Assembly: GCA_949318235.1 (NCBI GenBank)
Contig: OX439134.1
Span: 29,148,459 to 29,212,458 of the forward strand
Source: Ecdyonurus torrentis
Taxonomy: Eukaryota; Arthropoda; Insecta; Ephemeroptera; Heptageniidae
Reading direction: 5' to 3'
Length of the DNA stretch: 64,000 nucleotides
Part shown: positions 13,262 through 26,050 of the stretch, piece after piece
How positions within the stretch are numbered: position 1 is the first letter of the stretch
Layout: every line of letters begins with the position of its first letter
Program-made: the position numbers and the translations under genes
The notes under the pieces: model-generated
What the model saw: only the letters and a program-made list of their open reading frames with translations
The model's database searches: none
Told to the model about the DNA's origin: nothing

Positions 13262-13597
13262 GTATAACTTACTTGTTAGTTACGTATACTTTCATTATGA
13301 AGGACGAAAAGAAATCCAATCGAATCATAGTAATTTCTGCTCTATGTTGGTTTTAAAGTTTTAACAGCAACTTTCCATGAATTTCATCATAAAACTTAAT
13401 TCTAATAGAAAAGAATTTTAATGTTTATTACAGAAGTTTTCATATCATAAAAAATTTAATCACTTTACTTTTTGGTCGCAATTTAATATTGCATGTTACA
13501 AAAAAATTGCACGACGTTTCGTGCACGATTTTGATATAATACAATTAAATAATTATCGACAAATTAAATAATAAAACAACAAAGAAATAGGTTCCCT

Positions 13598-14150
13598 TTA
13601 AAGGAATAGAACAGAAGAAAACATTAGCATTTACATTACAAAACCCTTGAAAAATAAATAGCATTAGTTTAGTATGTCTCAAAACTGTAGCACCGTAGCA
13701 GTGTGATCTGAAATTGTCAACTCATGCAACTTGCACAACATTTCCTTACTAATTTTTGGCTGTTTCTGACGTCAGAGACTGGAATAGTCACGTAAATAGC
13801 ATACTTTACAGTATTTTCACGCTCTCTTACAATGAGGTCACATTTCGATGCCTCCGCGCCAAAATGAAGCATCTACACTTTCTAGATTTGAGGCTAGTGG
13901 AGCATCTACACTTTCCGCCGCAGCATGGCGAGTGGACTAGCGGCCACTTACTTAACATTGCAGATGCTCCATGGCGGAAAGTGCAGATGCTCCATTCATC
14001 GCAAATCTGGAAAGTATAGATGCTTCTTTTTGGCACGGAGGCATTGATTTACATTCTGGTAAAAATTGTCATCAGTTTTGGAGATCACTTTTGTGTTTAA
14101 TCATTAAAAAGCGCAATCGTGTTGTTTCATGTGATCTAGATCGCTTCAAA
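13598..14150 (+). mobile_element. TTAA-type element A, copy 3, split by a 201-bp palindrome
   Basis: It begins TTAAAGGAATAGAACAG. The end (GTGATCTAGATCGCTTCAA) is decayed. The insertion at 13846-14046 separates the two halves. Confidence 0.65.
13846..14046. mobile_element. GC-richer 201-bp palindromic element with ATTT duplication
   Basis: The ends CGATGCCTCCG and CGGAGGCATTG are inverted repeats. ATTT stands on both sides (13842-13845, 14047-14050), matching the undisturbed sequence of other A copies. GAAGCATCTACACTTTC-like blocks recur inside it in both orientations. Confidence 0.65.
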
Positions 14151-14404
14151 AGTTGATATGAATAAATAATATACTAAGAACTTCTTTAAATCATTAAATC
14201 TTTTTAAAAAAAAGTGAAAATAAAGCTATTATGTATAATACATAACATATTAAATGTTATTTTAAAAGAGAAAATTGTCTATGAAATATTTGTATATGGA
14301 TTAAAGTTTGAAAATTATTGCTATGATTTATTTTAATTCCCTTATGGATAAACATGAGAAGGTTTTTAGGAGCGAGCAACAGGGGTTTATAAATCCCTCA
14401 CCTA

Positions 14405-14492
<88 letters not shown>

Positions 14493-14958
14493 TTTGTACC
14501 AATATCTAGGGATAAATAAATACAATATTCTCAATCAATACATTCTATGTAAAAGCATGAAATAGAATGAAATATATCCATAACAAAAACAAATGTATAT
14601 CTATATTCGAAATTTATTAAATGAAGTAAAAATAGAAGTTTATATATATAAATAAATTCAATTTTATTGTCACAATAAAAAAAAATATCATCATTTTTTT
14701 TAAAATAGATATATAATGTGGTGGGAAAAACTGATATCAACTTTCTTGAAGTACAAACTTTATTTTGATATGTTGACGCGTATTTAGCTAACTTAGAGGT
14801 TCTCACTTTTTTCTAATCGATTTTCTTTTGCAAAAAAAAAAAATAATAAAAAAAAAATAAAAGTTTTTTGCTTTGTATGAGGGGTTTATAAACATTTCTT
14901 ATAGAAGTTTTTAAGTGGAGATTTTGAGAGAGTTAGAGAGAAAGTCAGAAAAAAATTT

Positions 14959-14989
<31 letters not shown>

Positions 14990-15149
14990 ACGTTGTATTG
15001 TTTTGGCTTGTTAGGGATATCTAAAAAAAATACCCCATGTTAAATATTTTTATTTATAACTTTTGCAGTAAAGTTATAAATAGATTTATACAAATGCATG
15101 TTAATGTAGATTCAAGTACCAATATGGCCACTACACGTTAATGCGTATA
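14150..15149. other. AT-rich stretch, microsatellites only
   Basis: It holds the (CT)n tract at 14409-14490 and (GA)n at 14965-14988. No gene or transposon recognised. Confidence 0.55.
14409..14490. repeat. (CT)n microsatellite
   Basis: About 82 bases of perfect CT. Confidence 0.97.
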
Positions 15150-15520
15150 TGGCTTACGTATACCAAATTAAGGTATTTCTATAGATAGGTAATCCAAAGA
15201 GAATATCGTTATTCAATTTTCTGTTGCCTTTAATTTTATTTTATCCTGGAAGTTATATTATGTTGCCCATTTGATCAATGTATTTTTGACCCGCAATACA
15301 CGTGTCCAGCTGACCACTACTTTTCAGCGGGAATCCTCTCTGGATTGCATAGGTTATCTACTTACATTATACCAAAGGAAATATCATTATTAAATTTTGA
15401 GTTGCTTTTTTATTTATTTTATCCTGAAAGTTATATTTTGTTGCCACATTTGATCAATGTAATTTTGACCCGCAATACACTTCCCCAGCTGACCAGCGAG
15501 AATCCTGTAGTCATTTACTT
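15150..15520. repeat. Tandem duplication, unit about 178 bp
   Basis: CCAAAG-GAATATC at 15193 and 15372, and GACCCGCAATACAC at 15289 and 15467, are both about 178 apart. The intervening TTATTTTATCCTG and TTTGATCAATGTA blocks also repeat. Divergence shows it is old. Confidence 0.65.
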
Positions 15521-15781
15521 ACATTACTCTAATGTACCAAGCATTTGATTGGTTATATAGTGGTATTTAGATGTCATAGACGTCATAGTGAACGTAAAGT
15601 AACTGTAATAACGTAATATTTTGCGTAAAAATGACGTATTTTGTTTAATGTAAATTACGTTCAAACCACAGAACATTATGCACGTGGTCTCTTGAGCATA
15701 AATATTAGGAAATATTTTTTTCAGGGCGAGTGTGTACACTGTAAAGCTATCGTAGAAGGAAAGTCAATAAAATTTTAGCAA

Positions 15782-16180
15782 TTAAGGGGGTAGGTGACCG
15801 ACTGATATCTCGAAAACTAGGACGGTTGCGAATAATAATAATACCACAAAGTAAAGAAGAAATGTTACTTAAAAATTTAGTAACAACAAACATGTGAAAA
15901 CACGATCAAATATTTAAGTTATTACACTTAAAAGATAATATGTAAATGTGGAAATTTAAATTTGAGCGGGAAATTTTAGTAAAATTAGAATCTTTTTTAC
16001 AATTAAAAATATCATTAAATTATTTTTTGGTATAAAAAAATGTATTTTAAACTTACTTGATTTTATTTGAAAATTATAATGTTTGTTTTATTGGAATTAA
16101 ATCATGTACAAAAAAATATTGGGAAAATAAAATTCTTCTTTTAGCAATTTCCTGTCCAAATCGGTCCCCCACAGCCTTAA
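15782..16180. mobile_element. TTAA-flanked element F, copy 2
   Basis: TTAAGGGGGTAGGTGACCG at the left and CGGTCCCCCACAGCCTTAA at the right. The interior shares ATCTCGAAAACTAG with copy 1 but is otherwise diverged. Confidence 0.6.
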
Positions 16181-16780
16181 TACATTCACAAAATACTCAT
16201 ACACACAATATTATTTATTAAAAAGAAAAAAATGTAAAGTAGCGAAATATATTTAACTCTTTCCCTTCAGTTGAAATTTATACAGTTATTAAATCAGACA
16301 AATATTATAAAAGTATAAATTACATTAAAAAAAAACTTTCTTTGTAAGCCTTGTATTGGAATGCGAACACAAATATAATAAATCATGATTTTTTTTTTAA
16401 TTTTATAAACTGGTTAAAAAATAGGTATTATATAAATAATAGTAAATTTCTTTGTTCTGTGAACTTTTTTTGCGGCAAGGAATACAAAAAAAAAAAAAAA
16501 AAAGGAAAAATATCGTCAAATTAGGAAACGCCCAGGTATATAATGACTACTTTTATGGTTTTTATAGCTCTCTCTTTCCTATTCAGTTCCCACATTTCAT
16601 GTCATTCAATAGCCTAAAACAAAACCTCTTATTAAAGAAACCCCCCCCCTTAAATGCACCACCCCATTAATTATCTACTATCACCATCCTTAATTCCATG
16701 TTACTAACCTCGTTTTTTTAACTGTTAGCACGGATTAAGACTGAAATGTTTCAAGGACCGTACCACTTTGAGTTTTCGTT

Positions 16781-16818
16781 TATATAAAAAGAGGGGTGGA
16801 AAATGTGTTTCATCAGTT
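16781..16818 (+). promoter_or_regulatory. Candidate TATA plus initiator core promoter
   Basis: TATATAAAAA at 16781-16790 and TCAGTT at 16813-16818 place the TATA box about 32 bases before the initiator A (16815), the usual arthropod spacing. No coding sequence was recognised downstream, so it may be chance. Confidence 0.25.
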
Positions 16819-17685
16819 ATGCCTCGTTAACTAAAAGAGTTTCTTATGCTAAGTGCTTCTATCATAATGTAGAAATATATATAAAAAGAAATCAGAAACA
16901 ACTTGTGAAGTTGTGTTTACTTTAAATTAAATGTTATTAATGTGAAACATGTTGTTTGGATATACATTTTTTTTATTACTTTTAAAATCGAGATAAAATT
17001 TTTAGCAAAAAGTTAAAGTACCAAAGAATTTAATAAAAAAGTCTTCAGCATCACAAAAAAAAAAAAAAAAAAAAAAAAAAAATGTTATCCTAAAAAAAGG
17101 GCGAATAACTGTATAACTTTTACTTTAAAATTTCTGTTAATTGCTGCAGTAACGTTTTGTAAATTTAAAAGGATAAAAAAAGTAGGAAACTAAAATCTGC
17201 AGATCTAAAAATAAGCCTGTAAAAGAAAAAAAAATTCTAAGATTTTGTCCAAAGTTGGAAAAAAACAAAAAACATACGCATATAAACGGATTTGATAAAT
17301 ATCAGAAAAGTACTAAAATTTATTAATTATAATTTGATAAAATTATATTCTAAATAAATATTTTATTTTTTCTATAATTTCCAATACACCAAAAAAAAAT
17401 CCAGTTTAAATAGCAAATCTATATTACGTTACTAACAATATGCAAATCGTTTTATTGAAGCAGTTTTTACCATATATTCTGCTATACAGTATCCCTTTTT
17501 ATTTGACCTTTTTTACATTTCGCAAGCATATATAAGATCTACTTTTTATCTTTCTCTTCTTTTTTACATTCTGTTAATTCTTTCCGTTGAATCCTAAATT
17601 TCTTCTCTCTTTTCTAATCCCTTTGGAGTCATATCTTTTTTTTCTTCCTCTTTTGAAAATTAGAAAACATTTCTTTGTTGTACTC

Positions 17686-17687
<2 letters not shown>

Positions 17688-17752
<65 letters not shown>
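17688..17752. repeat. (CT)n microsatellite
   Basis: About 65 bases of CT, ending before GCGGCAGAAAA. Confidence 0.95.
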
Positions 17753-17754
<2 letters not shown>

Positions 17755-18059
17755 GGCAGAAAAACCCACTATGCATGACTCTATGCTATATTATATTTAT
17801 TTCAAACCAACAAACTAACACGCAATTTTTTTTAAAGGGGGCGACACAGTAAAAAAAAAAAACTATACACATACAGTAAGACTTTTAATTATAATTTCAC
17901 AAGGTAAAAAAAACTAAATCGATAATTTAACCATAGTTAATAATGCATGAATAAACAAAATAATAATTATGAGTGGATCAATATTTATAATGTTTGTATG
18001 GTATATTAATATTTGTAAATAATTTAGTATTTATTACATAGAAAAAGATGTATTGCTAT

Positions 18060-18200
<141 letters not shown>

Positions 18201-18584
18201 CATAAATTAAAAATGGTATGCATATTATATTATGATGCTAGTAGTTTATTAAGTCAAGATTTTAATTAAAATATTATTTAATTGAAAATATAATAATTAT
18301 AAAATTAATATTTATTATGTAATTAAAATTTAAAAAAATATGGAAACAATAATGTGGAACTATTATGTTTTAATATGTATAATCTTTAATATTAGTTCAT
18401 CGATTCCAATTTGTATAAACTCACAATAGAATAAGCTCAAATTCTTTGCTCCAAATTGTCAACAATTCTGGGTCTACAATAGAAATTGTAGCACGGATTG
18501 CCTACTTAACACGTTTTCTCTTCATTTTATGAGAGTACCGAAGGATTAAGGGACATGTGTACGGTAAAATTAAATCTAAGAAAT

Positions 18585-18711
18585 TATTTAGTTATATAGA
18601 TGTAACTCTTCAGTATAAACCAATAACTTTGTTGAAAAAAGTTTAAAGAATAACTTGTTAGTATAAACGTCATTTCTTCAGCAGTAAATAGTTGACTTAA
18701 CTCTTTAGATC
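18585..18711 (-). repeat. Partial Y element next to F copy 1
   Basis: TAACTTTGTTGAAAAAAGTTTAAAG, ACGTCATTTCTTCAGCAGTAAATAG and AACTCTTTAGAT match half of Y; the other half is absent where F starts. Confidence 0.5.
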
Positions 18712-19047
18712 TTAAGGGAGTAGGGTACCAACTTCATATCTCAAAAACTAGAAGTGTTTTGGGTCTAAATTTGGTGTCATTGTGTAGCTAAGGGTCACAC
18801 CTAGCCGTGATAAAAATTTCATGATGTTTGACCGTCCCGAAAAAAAGAAAAAAAGAAATTGAAATTAACATTGTGCCTTATGGGGTTAAAATTTCAAGAA
18901 ATTATATAAAATTAATTTGCACGGTGACACCCCAAAATTTTTATATATTTGAAATTGTCTCATGCTGAAGTATAATTGTGCAAAATTTCAGATTTTTTTT
19001 CACGAGAAAGGTTTGAATGGCCGACGTCGGTCCCCTACTCCCTTATA
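18712..19047. mobile_element. TTAA-type element F, copy 1
   Basis: It begins TTAAGGGAGTAGGGTACC and ends GGTCCCCTACTCCCTTATAA, near-perfect inverted ends. The interior (ATCTCAAAAACTAG, AAATTTCAGATTTTTTT) resembles B, so F and B look related. Confidence 0.65.
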
Positions 19048-19104
19048 AACTTTATATATACGTATTTAACAAATTTATTACAAAAAGGTCTAAATAGTAG
19101 CTCT

Positions 19105-19396
19105 TCACTCCAAAAAATGGTGCATTACTTTAGTTACAAATCCTAACTTATTTAAGATATACACTTTTAAGTTATTATGAGTAGCTAAAATAATGCATTT
19201 TATCAAATTATTAAAAATTGCTAATTTAACTTGAAATAGCTTAAAAAAACATTAAAACCCCTAAAACAACTTAAATTAGCTATTTTTAACAACTTGCTAA
19301 AATGCATTATTTTATAGCTACCCATAATAACTTAAAAGTGTATATCTTAAATAAGTTAGGATTTGTAACTAAAGTAATGCACCAATTTTTAGAGTG
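19105..19396. mobile_element. Palindrome L, copy 1
   Basis: CACTCCAAAAAATGGTGCAT to AATTTTTAGAGTG, with the same AACTTATTTAAGATATACAC blocks in both arms. Confidence 0.7.
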
Positions 19397-20061
19397 TTTA
19401 CTTACTTTTTACCGTATGTGTATTTATAATAGGCACATCTCATGATTTATCATTGAGGATTTTTTTTTATTATTATATAATATATACTTTTTTTTTTTTT
19501 TTTTTTTTTTTTAGGCTAGTAGTTTTTCAAGATCAAAATTCATTTATCATTTACCATGTAGTTCCGTTTAAGACGGCCTTCATTCTTTCACCAGTACAGG
19601 TGTATAGATTCTTATATCCTTATTCCATTATACTTTATCACCTTCATCAATTTTCAATTATACCTCAGTTACGGTCCTAATTTTACAAATGTAAATTACA
19701 ATGTTAAATAAGTGGGCACCTATCATATGTGAAGACGTGATTAAAACTAAAACTGTCAGATGTTAAAAATCAGACAACACAATACTAAAGTCATTTATAA
19801 ATATTCATATAACTCGTATCGTAATTTCTGAATATCAAATAAGTATAAAATTATAACAAAAATTGACATTGAAATTTTCATACATTTTTAATTTTATTCT
19901 GAATACTTGTCAACCGTTTTTTGTTATATTATATAATAGTTGGAGAGTTTCATATTTTGTCACATTATAATAAAAACCTGTGTATATAAAGCTCTATATA
20001 ATAACATTTACATACTAATAGTTTTATGTATGAACTACTCCACGATTTATTTTTATTGCTA

Positions 20062-20350
20062 CACTCTAAAAACTGGTGCATTACTTTAGTTACGAATACT
20101 AACTTATTTAAGATATACACTTTTAAGTTATTACGAGTTGCTAAAATAATGCATTTTAGCAAGTCATTAAAAATAGCTAATTTAAGTTATTTTAAGCTTT
20201 TTTAAGTTTTTTAAAGCTATTTTAACTTAAATTAGCTATTGTTAATAATTTGCTAAAATGCATTGTTTTAGCTACCCATAATAACTTAAAAGTGTATATC
20301 TTCAATAAGTTAGAATTCGTAACTAAAGTAATGCACCAGTTTTTAGAGTG
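20062..20350. mobile_element. TA-flanked palindrome L, copy 2 (best preserved)
   Basis: CACTCTAAAAACTGGTGCAT and its complement form the ends, with TA on both sides (20060-20061, 20351-20352). The whole element is a palindrome of GCTAAAATAATGCATTTTAG-like blocks. A TA duplication points to Tc1/mariner-type mobilisation. Confidence 0.75.
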
Positions 20351-20439
20351 TATACGATTATAAAAACTAATGTTGCTGTGTTATTGGTGATTTTTATGAG
20401 TGTTGAAATAAGAATCATACACGGAAAAAAACACCATCT

Positions 20440-20625
20440 ATAGCAGGAACTTTCTGTGGTTTCCCTTTGTCATTCCAGGTGAATACCAGGGCAGTTCCTT
20501 TATTTTTTATAGGTCACAGCCGCAGTCCTTGTTCACCATTTTTATTCCACTCCTGCATATTTCTTCATTCTATACTCATAAAAGTCAGTGTTTAGGCGTA
20601 AGCTTGTATGACTTGCCTTCTTTGT
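20440..20625 (+). mobile_element. Headless remnant of a widespread insect SINE
   Basis: TTCTGTGGTTTCCC, CCAGGTGAATACCAGGGC, GGTCACAGCCGCAGTCC and CCACTCCTGCATATTTC occur in the order I remember for a SINE common in insects (motifs like CCGTGGTTTCCC, CCAGGCAAATGCTGGGGC, GGCCACGGCCGCTTCC). The tRNA head is missing. This is recall, not a search. Confidence 0.45.
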
Positions 20626-21127
20626 ATGTATATTATTCTGTTTATATCATATAGACCAGTTGTTGACTTTGTCGCCATGTTTGTGGTGCCTAATACATTG
20701 TCCGGCATAGAGGAAACATAATTTTCCCTCATTTGTCACCATAATAAAAGTTTATTTCGTCTTTAAGCATTTTTCTCATCTTATTCTAGCTTATTAGGAC
20801 CTAGAATTGAGGCTTGAAGTTAGTTTGCAATAAAAAAATATATATAAAAATTACATTTTTCCTATGCTGGCCTGTGTATTAAGACCAACAAAATGACGGC
20901 TATTAAATATCAGTAGAACCGGTCTATAGCATTATATATTTTTTAATTTCATAAACAATAATGCTTCACAACTTAATTTTTATGCTATGCAGAAAACTTA
21001 TTATTCAATATATCATGAGTTATGTTGCTACAATCAGATTTGCATAATTTGTATGTATATGTTTGCGGAAGTAAATTACATAAATATACAAAAGAAAGAT
21101 AATACATAATGTACATACTGTAAATAC

Positions 21128-21468
21128 TTAAAGGTATAGACCAGAGAAAAACATAAGCATTTATATCACAAAACACTTGATGGGATTTACATAAATAACA
21201 TTAGTTTGTCTCAAAACCCAACAATAGCCCCGTAGCAGTGATCAGAAAATTCAATTTATGCAACCAGCATAACATTTTCATACTAATTTTTGCATGTTTC
21301 TGACGTCATAAACATGAATTTCACGCAAATTGCATACTTTAAGTTTTTTCACGCTCTCTCGTAAGGCTACATTAACATTCTGGTAAAAATTGGCATCAGT
21401 TTTGAAGATCTTATTTCGTGTTTATTCATTAAAAAGCTCATGTTGTTTTATGTGGTCTATGGCTTTAA
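21128..21468 (+). mobile_element. TTAA-flanked element A, copy 4
   Basis: TTAAAGGTATAGACCAGAG to GGTCTATGGCTTTAA, with TTCTGACGTCATAAACA in the middle. Confidence 0.75.
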
Positions 21469-22011
21469 CTATATTAAATATTAAATGATATATTTCCAGA
21501 CGTTAGTTTGATTCGATCATAAAAATTTTAAACTCGGAGCAATAGACTTCACATGACAAAGTTTTTCTTTGATAAATAAAAACTGGATCATCGATTTTTA
21601 ATACAAAATCGCGTGCAATTTACTATATTTTGCTTTCATGTAGAATTTCTCGCATAACTTATATTATATAAAGAAATTACTATCTTGCATCATTTTCATG
21701 GAAAATTAATAATATTATAATAGCGCTTTACCTTTTCATTAATAAAGTGCATGTAATATGAAAATTTGAGCTTGAAAAAAATATCAAGTTATTTTTTCTG
21801 TGAACCCGAGTATGATTTATTATTATGATTTTCTGTTAGCTTTTTTATAGAAGGTATTATAAATATAAATTAAATGTCCCGTAGAACTTTTTTCCCCGTA
21901 ATTATTTTTTATACAGTTTATTTTCTTGTGGGAGATGGGTGAGAAACTTTAAGCATCAAAGCAACCGTAAAAAAAAAAGAATCTTATTTTTACATTTCTT
22001 CCAAAACTACT

Positions 22012-22146
22012 TCGAGCGGATACAGTGTAATTAACTATATAAAGTCAACTGTGATTGGTTAGTAGGTTTATAACACGCTCTCTGATTGGTTTAGCACCGC
22101 AGATACAGCTTTTGGCGGGAACGATCTTGTTTTGGCCAGTGTGTAG
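22012..22146 (+). repeat. Repeat U, copy 2
   Basis: TCGAGCGGATACAGTGTAATTA ... GCGGGAACGATCTTGTTTTGG ... CAGTGTGTAG, uninterrupted. It contains two CCAAT-type inverted motifs (GATTGGTT). Confidence 0.55.
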
Positions 22147-22171
22147 TTTTAAATTATATTTTTCTGACAAC

Positions 22172-22487
22172 TTAAAGGAATAGACCAGAACAAAACATTA
22201 GCATTTACATCATAAAACACTTAATAGGGACTTATATAAATAACTTTAGCTTGTCTTAAAACCCAACTGTAGCAGTAATCAGAAAATTTTATTTTATATA
22301 CAGGAATAGTAATGCAAATAGCATACTTTACAGTATTTTTTGCTCCCTTGTGAGGCCACATTTACATTCTGATTAAATTACATTATCAGATTACGTTCTG
22401 GTAAAAATTGTCATCAATTTTGAAGATCCTTTTTTGTGTTTAATTACCACAAATCACAATGTGGTTTCATGTGGTCTATGCCTTTAA
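22172..22487 (+). mobile_element. TTAA-flanked element A, copy 5 (internally deleted)
   Basis: TTAAAGGAATAGACCAGAA to GTCTATGCCTTTAA. The central stretch with TGACGTCA is missing and a short block (ACATTCTGATTAAATT) is partly duplicated. Confidence 0.7.
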
Positions 22488-22560
22488 TACAAAATATATA
22501 TTATATTGCTTACAAGGAATATTTGACAACTCTTTCATTAAAAAATGACAAATAAGTGCG

Positions 22561-22606
<46 letters not shown>

Positions 22607-23260
22607 CTCCATTATTTTTTCCTCCTCATTTGTGTATACTCGTTTCCACCACAGTACATGAATTGTCGAACAATAATGACAAGTACAGTATTGATGTCAG
22701 CATTCTTTTTATTTCTTTCACAGGATTTAACTGTTGTTTTTAACTGTCAACTTTTATAAAAGTTAATATAAAAACAAAGTTGTAATCAATTAACAGTTAA
22801 CAGTATTGTATTTAACAGTATTGTGTAGTATTTAAATTACTCGTCACTCTCATTTAAAAATGTATTGACTTTTTTTAACGCTGAAGGCTTTTTTTTATTC
22901 ATAGCTTTTTGTATATACATTTAAAATAAAAGCTTAAAATATCAACGTTGGTGTCAAAATAATTATTGTCTTTAAGCTCGGTCTACAAATATTTTGAATT
23001 TAAAGGTAAAAATGTTTGAATAATTAAATGAGAATTTATATGAATATAAGCTGTTAGTAAATTATCGTTTTAAAATCTTAATTTATACAGAACTTTTTAT
23101 TATATCAATGGTACTTGAAAGTCACTTTTTTGTTGAGCAGAAATGTGTATAAAATACGCAATTATATCTTTGAGTTGCAAAATTAACGATTTTTGTACCA
23201 AAATAATGAGCGTACTAAAATTTAAAAAAATGTTGTTGTAAATTATTTGAAATATCTTTT

Positions 23261-23580
23261 CAACATGTGCTTTTTAGGGAATAAACACGAAATGGGGTCT
23301 TCAAAACTGATGACAATTTTTACCAGAATGTTAATGTAGCCCCACGAGAGAGCGTGAAAAAGCTGTAAAGTATGCTATTTGCGTGACTATTCATATTTAT
23401 GACGTCAGAAACATGCAAAAATTAGTATGGAAATGTTATGCGGGTTGCACAAATTGAAATTTCTAATCTCTGCTACGGAGCTACTGTTGGGTTTTGAGAC
23501 AAACTAATGTTATTTATGTAAATCCCATCAAGTGTTTTGTGATACAAATTCTTATGTTTTTCTCTGGTCTATTCCTTTAA
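23261..23580 (-). mobile_element. Element A, copy 6 (inverted, left end truncated)
   Basis: It begins in mid-element with CAACATGTGCTTTTTAG and ends CTGGTCTATTCCTTTAA. About 25 bases of the left terminus are absent. Confidence 0.7.
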
Positions 23581-23639
23581 GTTAAAAAAACAACTAAATA
23601 TAAGTTGATACAACTCACGAAATAGCATCATCTATTACA

Positions 23640-23970
23640 CCAATATTTGTATGCTTTCCTCCTACCCGCATTAATTATAGTCCAACCAAAACCAACCACC
23701 AAAAAGACAAGAAAGAAACAAATCTATACCACACAAACACGATAAACCGAACATCGTGTAATTTAACATTAATAAATGAGATGAGGTGAATTAGTGTGTA
23801 TACCATCCCGAGATACCTCTGATTTGGCGTGGACCACCATTCCCATAGGACTGGATATGAATATGTCAATTCAAAACATCTCTCCTACAGTTTTACCTGT
23901 GATTACCATACTCATCAACGTACGGAGAACACGAGAGCACATTCAGCTCATACCACACGGGTGCTAAAAA
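23640..23970. other. GC-richer unassigned segment
   Basis: It has CA-rich, non-palindromic sequence unlike the surrounding repeats. A 64-codon - strand frame exists, but its composition (Trp, Phe and Val rich) reads as the complement of CA-rich DNA. Nothing recognised; possibly a decayed retroelement. Confidence 0.3.
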
Positions 23971-24093
23971 AAGGCGAGTTGTAACAATTTTTTTTCTGAG
24001 TGTACGTTCTACAGAAACCTCAACAATTGAAGGTTTTCTATGTTTCATATTACATTATTTATAGTGACTTTTTATGTAAATATATTTTATTCC

Positions 24094-24424
24094 TTAAGGG
24101 TGGGAAATCAGGTACTCTGAGATTTGACTAAAAAGTAAGAAAATTTTGAAATTTTGTACAGTGCATGGAAAAAATTATCTAAACAGTTACTATTTAGACT
24201 TTTTTCATAATAAATTCTTTAGATACATACTAAACTTTTTAGAATCTAAAGAGTTAACTATTTACCGCTAAAGAAATTGCGTTTGTACCAACGAGTTACT
24301 CTTTAGACTTTTTTGCAAGAGAGTTATTGTTTAGTACTAAAGAGTTATTGATACGTATCTGAATCTGAATAATTTATTAAATTTATGTTTTCCGTGATAC
24401 ATAAAAATAAGGTATCTTCAAAAA

Positions 24425-24458
<34 letters not shown>

Positions 24459-24668
24459 GAGTCACCATGCTAGATTTTAAATTGAGATTTTTTGAAGTTT
24501 TAGTCCCATGTAATTTTCAGTAATTATTTTCTCTCGTATCTGATGTTCACGGGTTCTGAAAATTTTATCATAGATAGCTGTTATCGTTAACTTTCAAATG
24601 TTATCATAAAGTTTCCAAGTTTTCTTTTATAGATTTTGAGATAAAATTCATCTAGATATAACCCTTAA
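24094..24668 (+). mobile_element. TTAA-flanked element B, copy 2, split by a Y element
   Basis: It starts TTAAGGGTGGGAAATCAGG and ends ATAACCCTTAA. Y (24164-24396) interrupts it right after TTTGTACAGTG. Confidence 0.72.
24164..24396 (+). mobile_element. Y element (CATGGAAAA ... TTTTCCGTG) inside B copy 2
   Basis: A 233-bp palindrome-like element whose ends are CATGGAAAA and TTTTCCGTG. Intact B copies read CAGTGATACAT across the site, so the insertion point is known to the base and shows no target duplication if the ends are as given. Confidence 0.65.
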
Positions 24669-25251
24669 ATATACTTCGGCATATCCTAATAATAATATTA
24701 AAAATCTGAAACTATTCTCACACATTGCCTACATACTAAATAGGCTTTTAGACAATAATTTCCATTATTATTATTATTTTAAAACATTTAGTTACTGTTC
24801 TAATAATATGACGTATGCAACATCAAAATTTGTGATATTTTCTGATACGTCCTAGCAATACGATCGTGGAGATTAATATATTATGTAACTCAGATTAAAC
24901 AAAAGGTATTACAGGCAAATTTACATTTAAATTTCAAAAAAAAAAAAAAAAGTTTTGATTACATCACAACAAAATCAAATGTAATTATTATATATAAAAA
25001 AAATTGTTCACGTTTCATAATCTTTATATAAGTCTGAGTGACATATATTTTATATATCTGAATAACGCGACAATATGGTAATTTTTTATCATTATTATTT
25101 TGTTTTAAAATATAATATTATATAGTTCAAATAATAATAAATGGAAATTATGTTTATGAGTAAAAAAAAAATACAAAAGCGACACGCAAAGGGATACCAG
25201 GAAGTATTAATCGTATTTACGTACTAGGAACATTAACCATATACGCTCTCT

Positions 25252-25526
25252 TACTGTATCTCTCTCTCTGTCTCTCTCTATCTGTCTGTCTGTCTCTCTG
25301 TCTCTGTCTCTGTCTCTGTCTCTGTCTCTGTCTCTGTCTCTGTCTCTGTCTCTGTCTCTGTCTCTGTCTCTGTCTCTGTCTCTCTGTCTCTGTCTCTGTC
25401 TCTGTCTCTCTGTCTCTGTCTCTGTCTCTGTCTCTGTCTCTGTCTCTGTCTCTGTCTCTGTCTCTGTCTCTGTCTCTGTCTCTGTCTCTGTCTCTGTCTC
25501 TGTCTCTGTCTCTGTCTCTGTCTCTG

Positions 25527-25607
<81 letters not shown>
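25252..25607. repeat. (TCTCTG)n / (CT)n compound microsatellite
   Basis: About 300 bases of TCTCTG hexamers followed by about 58 bases of CT. Confidence 0.97.
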
Positions 25608-25610
<3 letters not shown>

Positions 25611-25897
25611 TCCAGAGATCCATTATATTACAAACGGCATTATTGCTTACGATGTTTTATGTCTCTTTATATGTCATCCTCATTAAAACCTAAGCCATAT
25701 TTACATGTTCGACTTCTCCAATCTATTTCAATCATTTTGTAGCAAATAAAAATAACTTTTCGCAATCAGCAAATATAAGTGATAATTATACTAGCTCATT
25801 TTCAACACAATTTATTCAATACAGCAAAAATTGAATTTCAATTTCAAAAATTGTATTTTCCTTTATGCTTTTTTGGAATAAAGACGATTAATTATAT

Positions 25898-25898
<1 letters not shown>

Positions 25899-25990
<92 letters not shown>

Positions 25991-25995
25991 TTCAT

Positions 25996-26050
<55 letters not shown>
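25899..26050. repeat. (TTTA)n microsatellite
   Basis: About 150 bases of TTTA with one C substitution near 25993. Confidence 0.97.

Larger units (their letters stand above)
16181..18059. other. AT-rich stretch, candidate promoter and microsatellites only
   Basis: Apart from the TATA/initiator candidate at 16.8 kb, poly(A) near 17055-17082 and (CT)n at 17688-17752, nothing is recognised. Confidence 0.5.

Noticed and set aside
13756..14036. Overlapping frames of 69-87 codons on both strands
   Set aside because: They cross the boundary between an A element and the palindrome nested in it, so they are chance frames in palindromic DNA.
25207..25623. 138-codon minus-strand frame over (TCTCTG)n
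   Set aside because: Repeat artefact with ET, RDRD-type and ER dipeptides only.
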